From the NCBI GenBank assembly GCA_963790585.1, contig CAWBOY010000002.1:1054001-1118000 (forward strand): a DNA stretch of 64,000 bases, read 5' to 3'. The notes beneath the pieces were generated by a model. That model saw only the letters and a program-made list of their open reading frames with translations, had not been told where the DNA came from and did no database searches. How positions within the stretch are numbered: position 1 is the first letter of the stretch; every line of letters begins with the position of its first letter. The stretch is from CAWBOY01 sp963790585 (lineage in GTDB: Bacteria > Planctomycetota > Planctomycetia > Gemmatales > Gemmataceae). A program made the position numbers and the translations under genes. This document shows, piece after piece, positions 1-8,777 of the stretch.

Positions 1-275
1 CTTGGCGCGACGGTCAGCGAACGCAACCACTTGATAGCGTTGGTTTTGCGCCGTGCCGCAGGACCGTCGCGCGCAACATTCGTGTGTGGTACCCCCCTGG
101 CGCCGGTCCATCTCATTCTTTCCGAACCGTCCTAATAGATTGCATTGCGCGTACACACACAACTCCCGCGCGCTATCCAGCCGCATCCCTTGGGAAGCGG
201 CCAAATTGAGATAGAGTCTCCCAAACGGCAGTTGCAACGAACCGATACATCGGCGCTGCGAGCCTTTCCCAAATT
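1..275. repeat. Intergenic stretch with a degenerate dispersed repeat
   Basis: No credible gene is seen here. Bases 1 to about 106 are, in reverse complement, closely similar to 8382-8481: both carry GCGCCAGGGGGGTACCA, a GCGACGGTC block and GACCGTCGCGCCAAG in the same order. Bases 105-127 also match 8737-8759 in direct orientation. The remainder up to the end of the sigma-factor gene shows nothing recognisable. Confidence 0.6.
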
Positions 276-872
276 TCATACTTCCAACCGCGCAATTTCC
301 TCGCGGATGAGCCGTTGGACCTGGCTCTTCGCTGTGTAAACGGTGGCGAGCCGCATTTTCAGACGTGCCGCGACATCGACTCCCGGCAAGCATTCAATTG
401 CTGTCAGATGGAACGCTTCCCAGGTTTGGGGAGCGACGCGCAGTCGAACGTGCGCCATTGCCTGTTCGAGCAATTCGAGGTCAAATTCTTCCTCCATTCG
501 TCGTGCCAGATCCTCTTGCGCCGCGACGTTTTCCAGCAAGTCACCGATGGTTCGGTCGGCCCGGCCTGTCCTGTGCATGAGGGCAGCCAGGTAATCGGTG
601 GTGGCGTTCATGGTCACGGTTTTGAGCCAGGCGCGAAAACTCAACGACGGGTTGTATTCAAAACTTCCCATCTTCTCCAAAATCTTTAGCAGGACAGTTT
701 GCGTCACATCTTGTGCATCGGCCAATTGCAAGTTCCGCTGAAGACACCACTGCTGAATGCGCGGCCCATAACGGAGCACGAAGTCGCGCCACGCCGACTG
801 GTCGCCAGGGTGGTACCGTAGCTTTCCGAGTAGCGTGACGCTCGTTCGGTCGGCACTCGCATCATTCATCAC
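276..872 (-). CDS. ECF-type RNA polymerase sigma factor
   Basis: A 198-residue extracytoplasmic-function sigma factor, expected to recruit RNA polymerase to a small regulon. Region 2 is visible at about residues 25-90, with the DAQDVTQTVLLKIL helix followed by FEYNPSLSFRAWLKTV, the signature of the planctomycete sigma-70 group. Region 4 near residues 130-190 ends in a helix-turn-helix with VYTAKSQVQRLIREEI. The length is normal for the family. No anti-sigma factor is adjacent; the neighbour is a divergently transcribed cyclase, so the partner and the signal are unknown. The start could be either of two adjacent ATG codons. Confidence 0.9.
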   Translation of the reverse strand: MMNDASADRTSVTLLGKLRYHPGDQSAWRDFVLRYGPRIQQWCLQRNLQLADAQDVTQTVLLKILEKMGSFEYNPSLSFRAWLKTVTMNATTDYLAALMHRTGRADRTIGDLLENVAAQEDLARRMEEEFDLELLEQAMAHVRLRVAPQTWEAFHLTAIECLPGVDVAARLKMRLATVYTAKSQVQRLIREEIARLEV

Positions 873-1109
873 TTAATACGTTCCTGGGTGCAAAACCTGC
901 GTCTCAATTTCTTTACTTTTGGCGGCGTTGCTTCGCCGAAGGAAAAAACCAAAAAAGTGTGTAGCGCGCTCGCAGGTTTGCGAGCGTCGGCCGTATTAGT
1001 TTACAGACCTAGCCTAACAACGACTGAAAGACGGGTTAGTTGGCGGCCTTCTTCGCCTTCCGACGTGCCCGGTTCACCAAGGCCGAGTGAATTCAAAGGG
1101 AGTAGTGCC

Positions 1110-2911
1110 GTGCGAATTCAAATCATGGTCGACGATAAGCGATGTGCGGAATTCAGGACCAACGCCTCCGTAGTGGTGGGGCGCCAATCAATCGAGAGAA
1201 ATGAACCGGGGCCGTTTCAGTTCGTCCCGCCCACCGGGAGCGAACCCGCTCGCGTCATCATTGCGCCGTCGGAGAAAAAGGACTATTCCCGTCACGCCGT
1301 TCGGCTGGAGCCGCTAAATCAATCGCGCACGGGCGTTCACAACTTGACACGGTCCGCCCTTCAGATCAAATCCGGCTCGGTGGATCGAATCCAAGGTGGG
1401 ACGAAAATCGACCAGCAGCTGCCATTCGAGATCCGCTTTCCAGATTGCGTGATGCGCGTGGCCGACGACAACGACACCGGTGTGTTCTCCACCCGGCCGA
1501 CGCCGCCAATCAGCTCAACCAAGGAAAAAAAGTCCCCTCCCGCTGCGCCGACGGCGGCCTCCGGGCAAGTCGTCGACCTCGTTCGCTGGATGCAAACAAC
1601 GGCGTCGGTATTTCAGCGAACCCTTTCCTCATCGGATTTCATTCCAGCCGCGGCGTCCGCGCTCGTCGACATCGTCGGAATGGATGGCGGTCGCGTTTTC
1701 CTTTGCCGCGACGGAGCGTGGAGCGAAGCTGCACGATACCCACTTAACGAGGCCATATCCGCCCCGAGCCGAACCGTTTTGGATCGTGTTCGCACGGAGA
1801 AGCGGACCTTTTGGATGAACGATGACTGCAACAGCTCAATGTCATCGATCGTTTTGAGCCAGCTATCGACCGTTGTCGCCGCCCCAATCTTCGATGCCGC
1901 CGGCGAGGTGGTTGGCGTTCTTTATGGTGACAAGCGGATCAAGTTGGGTTCATTGCTGCAGTCGATAGGGAAACCCGAAGCACTATTGGTCGAAATGTTG
2001 GCGAGCGCGATCGCCACCGGCATGGCCCGTCAGGAGCATCAAAGAAAGGCGGTACAGGCCGAATCGCGCTTTGCGCAATTCTTCTCACGCGAATTAGCGG
2101 ATGAATTGACCAAAGACCCTGGCTTGCTTGAAGGGCGAGAAGCTGAAGTCAGTTTGTTGTTCGCCGATGTGCGCGGCTTCAGCCGAATTAGCGAACGAAT
2201 CGGCCCAGCCGAGACCGTCCGCTGGATCGGCGACATGATGAACGAATTATCGAAAGACGTACTCGCTACATCTGGCGTATTGATGGATTACATCGGCGAT
2301 GAACTTGTCTCGATGTGGGTGGTGCCGACCCATCAGCCAGATCATGCTGTCCGAGCCGTGCGCAGGTCTCGCCATGATCGAGGCGATTCCCTTGCTGAGC
2401 GAACGATGGCGCAAGTGCACGGGAGAACCGTGCCAGATCGGCATCGGTATCAATACTGGCCAGGCGTTGGTCGGCAATACCGGATCTCAATTCAAGTTCA
2501 AATACGGAGCGCTCGGCAGCACGGTCAACCTGGCAAGCCGTGTTCAGGGGATGACGAAATATTTGAAGCGTCCCTTCTTGGTCACCGGACAGACGCTGCG
2601 GTCAGCTCGGAAACGAGTTCATCGCCCGGCGCATCTGCCAAACCAAGGTAACCAATATCGCGGAGCCAGTGGAGCTGTTTGAAGTAGAACGAAATGTCAG
2701 TCCAGCCAGACTCGAGTTTTTCGAGGCTTCCAATGCAGCGCTCGTAGCATTAGAAAAAGGCCGCTTCGCCGAAGCCGCCCGCATGGCCGGCGCCCTTCTG
2801 GAGCGGCATACGGGTGACGGACCGCTACTGCTAATCCTATCCCGCGCATCGTCGATGTTGATTAACGACGGCGTCGAGTTCGACCCAATCTGGACGCCGC
2901 CCGGAAAGTAA
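1110..2911 (+). CDS. FHA-GAF-class III nucleotidyl cyclase, two frameshifts
   Basis: Signal-transduction protein likely making cAMP or cGMP. A GTG start at 1110 is preferred because AAAGGGAG lies 7 bases upstream. The first 110 residues look like an FHA phosphothreonine-binding domain (VVVGRQ, YSRHAV, GVHNLT). A GAF domain follows at about residues 150-310. The class III cyclase domain starts near residue 345, with the two metal-binding aspartates in LFADVRGFS and MDYIGDELVSMW, then GIGINTGQALVGNTG and TVNLASRVQG. The frame moves by one base near 2358 and again near 2597; joining the three segments gives a continuous domain and a tail ending at 2911. Both shifts look like one extra base, so sequencing error is likely, but a decayed gene cannot be excluded. 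Confidence 0.8.
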
Positions 2912-2926
2912 TCTGGCGCGCCTTCT

Positions 2927-3032
2927 AGACTAAATTTACGGGTGGCACAGACATTCCTGTCTGTGCAGCAAAAGGCCCATTTGTCGGTTCCAGCACAGAC
3001 AGGAATGTCTGTGCCACCCGTAAATTTAGTCT
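2927..3032. repeat. Perfect 40-bp inverted repeat with 26-bp loop
   Basis: The arms at 2927-2966 and 2993-3032 are exact reverse complements. Each arm is itself partly palindromic around ACAGACATTCCTGTCTGT. It lies 15 bases after the cyclase stop codon. There is no T-run, so a simple intrinsic terminator is not shown; a REP/MITE-like element is an alternative. Confidence 0.85.
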
Positions 3033-3305
3033 GGATGGGCATTAGCGCGAGGCTGTCCGATGTGCTCCTGCACGCGGCGAGACCAACCGGGTGAGGCCAA
3101 ATCCGCGATAGGTGTACGGCCAATTTTACCGGCGTGGCTGGCGTCCGCAGTTCTCTGGTCGCCCCGTGCTCCTCTTCTCCGCTGAGTCGAACTCAATATC
3201 TCAACTTCGGCGACCGTCGTACGTAATCATCTGACAGATTTCGTCAGTTGATCGCACTCCCTCGTCTGAACTCAACTCTCCGGATGAGACTGGAATCGGT
3301 TATCT
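3033..3305. other. Intergenic region upstream of tsaD
   Basis: No gene is supported between the long inverted repeat and tsaD. The stretch probably contains the tsaD promoter, but no convincing -35/-10 pair or regulatory motif was identified. Confidence 0.4.
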
Positions 3306-4335
3306 ATGTTCTTTCTTGGTATCGAAACATCCTGCGACGAGACGGCCGCGGCGGTCTTCACGGACGAGCCGGTGATTCTTTCGAGCGTGGTCGCCTCGCA
3401 GACCGAGCTACACGCTGCGCTTTGGCGGCGTTGTGCCGGAGGTTGCGGCGCGAGCGCATCTTCAGCGTTTGTTGCCGATCATTGAAGAGGCGCTGCGGCG
3501 GGCGAAAATTTCATTGCAAGAGATTGGCTGCATCGCGGTTCATCATACGCCTGGGCTGGTCGGAGCGCTTCTTGTGGGTGTGAGCGCGGCGAAGATGTTG
3601 GCGCTTGCGCTCGATGTGCCGTTGATCGGCGTAAATCATGTCGCGGGGCATATTTACGCCTGTCGTCTCGCTGCGGGGCGAGACATCTTTCCATGCGTCG
3701 GGCTCGTCGTGAGCGGCGGACACACGAGCCTTTTTCATTGCGAAGATGCGTTACGGTTTCGACTTTTGGGCGCGACGATCGATGATGCGGCGGGGGAGGC
3801 GTTCGATAAGGTGGCCAGCCTTCTCGGTCTAGGCTTCCCCGGCGGCCCCGCAGTGGAGCGCGAGGCGGCGAAGGGCGATGCCCTGGCCGTCAAGTTACCT
3901 CGGTCTTTCATACACGAGCCAAGGCTTGATTTCAGCTTTAGCGGTCTCAAGACGGCGGTCCTCTATGCGCTCGCTGGCCCAGATGGCCCACGGCCCAAAG
4001 AGCCGCCGCCGGCGGATCAACGGCGTGCCGATCTGGCGGCAAGCTTTCAAAAAGCGGTCGTCGACGTACTCGTGGCCAAAGCGGGCCAAGCGTTGGAACA
4101 GACCGGCCTAACTCGACTCGCCGTCGGCGGCGGCGTCGCGGCGAACCAATGTTTGCGGCAAGGCCTGGAAAAAATGGCCGCCGAGCGCGGCGTCGAGTTG
4201 ATCATCCCACCAATGTCCCTATGTACCGACAACGCCGCGATGGCCGCTCAAGCCGTCGAGAAATGGCGCAACGGCGCATTCGATGGCCTTGATCTCGATG
4301 TGCAAGCGTCCTTCAGCCCGCAATATGCGGTGTGA
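3306..4335 (+). CDS. tsaD: tRNA N6-threonylcarbamoyladenosine transferase TsaD, one frameshift
   Basis: Catalytic subunit that transfers the threonylcarbamoyl group to A37 of ANN-decoding tRNAs. Translation from ATG 3306 begins MFFLGIETSCDETAAAVF, the family's N-terminal signature. The metal-binding HVAGH motif, the GLVVSGGHTSL loop and GGGVAANQCLR are all present. The reading frame shifts near 3417, where one G appears extra: dropping it turns the garbled stretch into LHARFGGVVPEVAARAH, as expected for the family. Because TsaD is usually essential, a sequencing error is the likelier explanation. Its pathway partner Sua5/TsaC is encoded at 30411-31421. Confidence 0.92.
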
Positions 4336-4466
4336 CCGCGGATGCCGGGTTTGCAGCGTCTGCTCGATCGCTTATTTTCACGCACTCGATCGCGGCGCTT
4401 GACAGAACACCGAGACCACGGCATCCTAACTTGGTTGACGAGAGTCGCTTTGCGAGGTTGCGCACC

Positions 4467-5132
4467 ATGATTCGCTTTCTAATTCTGGGCCTGGCTTTGA
4501 CTTGCGTGCTATCCCAGTCTCGGCCGGTCGCCGGCCAGGATAAGGAGAAGACCAAAGGCGCGCTCAAGATTGGCGACAACCCGCCTGGGCCGTTTCACCC
4601 GTACAATGTGACCGGCCCCTGGGGCGAAAGTCGCGTCGATTCTCGAAACAAGGACCAGGACGTCAAGGGGCTTTATCACTGCCCAGTCAGCGAATACAAT
4701 CTCGACCCGGCAATCCTAATCTTCGTCAAGGAGTTCGAATTCAAGCCGGAACTTCTCGATTTGTTGAGCAAGCTCGACGCCGCTGTTGAGAAGAACCCCG
4801 TCGCCCGTCTTCATGTGACCGCCACATTTTACAGTGACAAGCTGCCGCAAATCGTCGGCGGTGACGCGAAGTCAGATGATCTGCGCGAAGAACTAGCCGC
4901 GAAACTACAAAAGTTGGCTGCCGATCTCAAACTAAAGCATGTCGTGTTATGCCTCGACGGCCAGGCCGACCTCGACCGTTACCTCACCGATAAATCGGCG
5001 GACGTGACTGTGATCGGGTACAAGCGGTTCTCGATACTGCTGCTCGAAAGCCTGAAGGACAAGGATGTGGCCGAGAAGATCAAAGGCATTATGGAAGCGG
5101 TGAAGACGAAGTTGGGGGCGAAGAGGGAGTAA
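4467..5132 (+). CDS. Secreted hypothetical protein
   Basis: A 221-residue protein of unknown function. ATG 4467 gives a clean signal peptide (MIRFLILGLALTCVLS, cleavage probably near VAGQ), whereas upstream starts do not. The mature part begins with a KIGDNPPGPFHPYNVTGPWG stretch and has a GLYHCPVSEYN segment that recalls thioredoxin-like folds in layout, then alternating strands and helices with lysine-rich ends. Only one cysteine lies in that segment, so no CXXC redox site is seen. The fold suggestion is weak. Confidence 0.75.
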   Translation: MIRFLILGLALTCVLSQSRPVAGQDKEKTKGALKIGDNPPGPFHPYNVTGPWGESRVDSRNKDQDVKGLYHCPVSEYNLDPAILIFVKEFEFKPELLDLLSKLDAAVEKNPVARLHVTATFYSDKLPQIVGGDAKSDDLREELAAKLQKLAADLKLKHVVLCLDGQADLDRYLTDKSADVTVIGYKRFSILLLESLKDKDVAEKIKGIMEAVKTKLGAKRE

Positions 5133-5208
5133 GGCCGGCCACTCGGTGCCAGGGCGCGCCGACACCGCTCAAGCGCTGGCAAGCGCTAGGCTATCTACGA
5201 TGAAGTTG

Positions 5209-6234
5209 TTACTCCGGGATGTAAACGACCCGACAGCCAAAATAGTCGTAACGGCTCGTCGACTCGGCCCGGAAGCGATGTGCGGAACGACAGAATAGCG
5301 AATCATTGAACCAGGAGCCGCCTCGCAGCACACGAGAGCTTGAATCCTCTTTATTAAGCCTTATGGGATCGTCGGTATCCTCAACTCGGTAAGCTGCATA
5401 ATAGTCTTCGCACCATTGCCACAAATTTCCGTGCATATCATGCAGGCCCCAGGGATTCGCCTTAAAGGTATCGATCGGCGTTGTCCGTTCTCGATAGGAA
5501 CTCTTGATCCCGGCATTATCTATGTAATTGCCATTATAATTTGCTTGATCCGTGGTGATCGTCTCTCCACACCAGAAAGGCGTTTGGCTTCCCGCCCGGC
5601 ACGCATACTCCCACTCTGCTTCGCTCGGCAGCCTATATTTGCGTTTCTCCATAGTGCTCAACTTCCGACAAAACTCCTGGCAATCGTTCCACGACACCGA
5701 ATCGACCGGAAGCTGCTGTTTCAGTTGTTCCTCACTTCCTTTGAACCTGCTTTGATTGGCCTCTCTTCCCAAAACGGCCTCCCATTGTGCCTGCGTCACC
5801 AAATGCGCTCCCAAGTAATAACCCTTGGTTAGCCTGACCTTGTGTGGCGCTTTATAAGCTAGGCGACCCTGTTCCGATTCAGGACTGCCCATTGTATTCG
5901 TCCCCGGGTCAATCCATTTGAATTTCATTCCAATCGAATTAGAGAAATCCTTCTCCGGTTTCTTCACAACATCGACTGCGGCGGGGTGTTCAGGTCCCGC
6001 CCTAAGGGGCATTCTTTCTACATTCTCTAAGACGACCGGGGTGCCGTCCTTGATCCTGGGTTTGAAGGCGCCGCTGGACCATAGGCCAGCCAGCACGGTA
6101 AGGAAGATTCCAACCAAGGTCGTCGCCATCATCCATGTCCGCTTTGACCTATTTTGACGATCCCTTTCGTCCCCTAATGTCTCGCTGTCCGCTTCCAGTT
6201 GGCCGGATGACTTATGCTCCAAAGTTGTCGGCAA
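5209..6234 (-). CDS. FGE/SUMF1-domain module, probably C-terminal half of a kinase fusion
   Basis: 341 residues with one membrane segment (about residues 34-52, MMATTLVGIFLTVLAGLW) followed by a formylglycine-generating-enzyme-like domain. Family landmarks are SIGMKFKWIDPGTNTMGSPE, VSWNDCQEFCRKLS, YRLPSEAEWEYACRAG, GLHDMHGNLWQWCEDY and VLRGGSWFND. The front end overlaps the kinase gene by 61 bases in another frame. In the low-complexity linker the two frames can be joined by a single-base shift, which would give a zinc finger-kinase-TM-FGE protein, an arrangement known in planctomycetes. True FGE enzymes need a paired cysteine; whether this copy is catalytic or only a binding fold is not clear. 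Confidence 0.85.
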   Translation of the reverse strand: MPTTLEHKSSGQLEADSETLGDERDRQNRSKRTWMMATTLVGIFLTVLAGLWSSGAFKPRIKDGTPVVLENVERMPLRAGPEHPAAVDVVKKPEKDFSNSIGMKFKWIDPGTNTMGSPESEQGRLAYKAPHKVRLTKGYYLGAHLVTQAQWEAVLGREANQSRFKGSEEQLKQQLPVDSVSWNDCQEFCRKLSTMEKRKYRLPSEAEWEYACRAGSQTPFWCGETITTDQANYNGNYIDNAGIKSSYRERTTPIDTFKANPWGLHDMHGNLWQWCEDYYAAYRVEDTDDPIRLNKEDSSSRVLRGGSWFNDSLFCRSAHRFRAESTSRYDYFGCRVVYIPE

Positions 6235-7430
6235 TTGTGGTGCGCGCGTTGCGCTGCGCGGGTTTGGGCTGGCTTGAGAGTCTGATGAGTCACGGCGGCT
6301 GGCGTCTTTACAAATGGCAGAAGAGCCTGGAAAATGTCGATCGGCTGCTGAAAGCGATGGCCCGGTGCCTTGGCCATCGCCTTCGTCACGATTTGCGCCA
6401 GTGCCGGCGGCACTTCCGGGCGAACCACTCGGACGAAACGGACTTTTCCCGTTTGATGTGCCTGAAGAACCTCGTAGAGATTCTTTCCTTTGAACGGGGG
6501 CGCTCCGGTAAGCAAATAATAAAGCGTGCAGCCTAAACTGTAAATATCCGCTCGAATGTCCGCCCGAGAAGCATCAACGATCTGCTCGGGTGCCACGTAG
6601 TCAGGAGTTCCGAGCATTCTTCCTGTTCCCGTCAACTCTGTGTCGACCTGTCCTTCGTGCGATGCCTTGGCCAAGCCGAAATCGAGAATCTTTATTATGT
6701 GCTTATTCCCGCCTCTGGAAAGCATCAAATTCTGAGGCTTGATGTCGCGGTGGACCATCCCCTTTTCGTGCGCGTGTTGCAATCCCAGAGCAGCTTGCTG
6801 GATGTAATAACAGGCGTTGGGAATGGGCAAAGGCCCGTTCGACTTGACCACTTTGGTGAGATCCTCACCGTCGACATATTCCATCGTCAAAACAATGAGA
6901 TCGCCGACGTGCAAGGCCGAATAGGCCGAGACAACATTTTTATGACTCAACCTCGCCGCCGAGCGAATCTCGCGTAGAAACCGATCCGCCGCTCCGGGAT
7001 GATCGACCAGGGCCTTGTTCATCACCTTGAGAACTTCGAGCCGATCCATCATCTTGTTGCGCGCGAGATAGACCACTCCCATGCCGCCGCGACCAAGCTC
7101 GCGGAGAACTTCATATTGCTCATGATTCGCCAATTCCGGCGGTAGGCCATGGATTATCGTCGGCGCCGGTGTGTTGAACGTTTGCGAGTTACGTTCGACG
7201 CCTGAGCGCGAAGCCGCGGTTCCTGATTTGCCGCCCTGCGCCGCCCGCAATTGTTTGAGAAAGCTATCGCCCCATTGGTTGGCTACCACTTGGCAGCATG
7301 ACTCGCAGCTGTCGAGATGATGAATAACAGCCTCGGCGCGACCGTCATCGAGCTTCCCTTGGCCAAAGGCTTGCAGCGTGTCATGCGAAGGATGGGTGGT
7401 GGGCAGCACTGCCATGAGGTAGCACTCCAA
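6174..7430 (-). CDS. Serine/threonine protein kinase with N-terminal zinc finger
   Basis: 418 residues. An anti-sigma-like zinc-binding motif (HHLDSCESCC) lies near residues 37-46. A Hanks-type kinase follows: glycine loop LGRGGMGVVYLAR, ATP-anchoring lysine in EVLKVMNK, catalytic loop MVHRDIKPQNLML, metal-binding ILDFGLAK and activation segment LGTPDYVAPEQ. It probably phosphorylates Ser/Thr of target proteins at the membrane. The C-terminal 40 residues after FVKTPAAV look out of frame: a one-base correction leads directly into the neighbouring membrane segment and FGE domain. The start may be ATG 7430 or ATG 7415. Confidence 0.92.
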   Translation of the reverse strand: MECYLMAVLPTTHPSHDTLQAFGQGKLDDGRAEAVIHHLDSCESCCQVVANQWGDSFLKQLRAAQGGKSGTAASRSGVERNSQTFNTPAPTIIHGLPPELANHEQYEVLRELGRGGMGVVYLARNKMMDRLEVLKVMNKALVDHPGAADRFLREIRSAARLSHKNVVSAYSALHVGDLIVLTMEYVDGEDLTKVVKSNGPLPIPNACYYIQQAALGLQHAHEKGMVHRDIKPQNLMLSRGGNKHIIKILDFGLAKASHEGQVDTELTGTGRMLGTPDYVAPEQIVDASRADIRADIYSLGCTLYYLLTGAPPFKGKNLYEVLQAHQTGKVRFVRVVRPEVPPALAQIVTKAMAKAPGHRFQQPIDIFQALLPFVKTPAAVTHQTLKPAQTRAAQRAHHNCRQLWSISHPANWKRTARH

Positions 7431-7464
7431 GGAGTCTCTAACGGGTCCCTATTGGAAAAAGTGC

Positions 7465-7592
7465 CGATAATCTACTTGCTGTAGCGTTCCATGACTCGGA
7501 GGATATTTATCCGGTAAGCAAGTGTACAACGAAATCGCGGCGAAAGGGAGACCTTTGGTCGGGGCGAGTGGCACGGTCGGAGGCCGTGCCAC
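7465..7592. repeat. Direct repeat, left copy, flanking a Cys-rich gene
   Basis: 128 bases that recur with about 90 percent identity at 8185-8310. Both copies run from GATAATCTACTTGC through CATGACTCGGAGG and ATTTATCCGGTA to the hairpin GGCACGGTC-GGAG-GCCGTGCC. The small gene at 7636-7974 lies between the copies. Confidence 0.85.
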
Positions 7593-7635
7593 TACGGGGT
7601 TCGCTCGTTCTCAAGGAGAAGGGGAAAGGACCAAA

Positions 7636-7974
7636 ATGGATGAATCCACCTTCATCGAATGCCGAGGCTGCATGACGGTCATCCGGCTAACACGGATCGT
7701 TTGCCCCGGCTGCGGTCGATGCCCTCATTGCGGACAAAAGAGATCGAAGCCTATCGCAAACTGCTCTGAGTGTGACCTTTCCTACTGTGGATGTTGCGGT
7801 CGGTGTCCAAAATGCCTGGAGTTACGCTATTCGGATATCACAACTCCCTGCGACTGTGGCCATCCGACGGACCAAAAAGGATTGGAGAGCCTGTTACGGA
7901 ATTGCCCCGTCGTCAAACCGGAAACCTTGCGTTGGTGGCAACGCATTTTTCGGTCAAGTCGGCCATCTCACTAG
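7636..7974 (+). CDS. Small cysteine-rich (zinc-ribbon-like) protein
   Basis: 112 residues with about fifteen cysteines arranged as repeated CxxC pairs: CRGCM, CPGCGRCPHCG, CSECDLSYCGCCGRC, CPKC and CDCG. This pattern suggests several structural zinc sites rather than a redox or haem protein. ATG 7636 was chosen because the sequence before it belongs to the palindromic repeat. There is no signal peptide or membrane segment. The gene is bracketed by a long direct repeat (7465-7592 and 8185-8310) and by an inverted repeat copy at 7985-8100, so it may be a mobile or duplicated cassette. The function is unknown. Confidence 0.65.
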   Translation: MDESTFIECRGCMTVIRLTRIVCPGCGRCPHCGQKRSKPIANCSECDLSYCGCCGRCPKCLELRYSDITTPCDCGHPTDQKGLESLLRNCPVVKPETLRWWQRIFRSSRPSH

Positions 7975-8777
7975 CTCAGTTGAGGCACGGTCCGTGCGTT
8001 GTTGCACGGCCTCCGAGCGTGCCACCCGCCCCGACCGAAGGTCTCCTTGAACCGTGTCGTCACCAAACGATGGCCGTCAAGAGCACATCGACTTCATGGT
8101 TCCCATCGGAATGCTACTACGTCCCCGATGAAAATCGCCAATCGCTCTGCGAACAATGAATTTCTCGCGGCAAATTATCGTGCAGATAATCTACTTGCAG
8201 TATCGTACCATGACTCGGAGGCTATTTATCCGGTACGCTAATGTACAACGAGATCGCGGCGAAAGGGAGACCTTCGGTCGGGCGCGTGGCACGGTCGGAG
8301 ACCGTGCCACAACGGGGTGACCGTGCCACAACGGGGGCGACCGTGCCACAACGGGGGATGTACTCGAAAGCATGATGCCAAGCGCCAGGGGGGTACCATG
8401 CGCGAATGTTGCGCGACGGTCCGGGCGGCAGCGCAAAATCTATGATGCCAAGTGGTTGTGTTAGCAGACCGTCGCGCCAAGGTCGTGTGCATTTTTGACG
8501 CGACGGTCGGTGAGCAATGTTCCGCGCGGAACATTGGGGGGCTTGGAAGGTGTTATACCTCGAGACAGTTCGTCTTCTTTGGCGGCTTCCGAACTGTGTG
8601 CTCGACAAGCGAGATGGGAAACAAATAAGCGTGCCCGGAACGAATGCGGACGGTAGTGCGTTCGTGCATGCTATGGTACTCCAAAGCATGCTTTCGAGTA
8701 CGGAAGCATGGCACCTAAAGCGTTATCATTGGCCAGGTCCATCTCATTCTTTCCGAACGCTTCACTGCGAACTTGGC
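7975..8777. repeat. Repeat-rich intergenic region
   Basis: No convincing gene. It holds an inverted copy of the GGCACGGTC repeat with its CCCGACCGAAGGTCTCC flank (7985-8100), the right copy of the direct repeat (8185-8310), three tandem units of GACCGTGCCACAACGGGG (about 8299-8356), the inverted match to bases 1-106 (8382-8481), a perfect 20-bp palindrome AATGTTCCGCGCGGAACATT at 8515-8534, and a match to 105-127 at 8737-8759. Apparent reading frames here are made of repeats and were not called. Confidence 0.8.

Noticed and set aside
888..1109. Upstream extension of the cyclase reading frame to 888
   Set aside because: The N-terminal residues have no similarity and lack a ribosome-binding site; the GTG at 1110 has a good one and starts directly before the FHA-like domain.
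8299..8356. Possible CRISPR-like array (three tandem GACCGTGCCACAACGGGG units)
   Set aside because: The units are adjacent with no unique spacers, and no cas genes are present.
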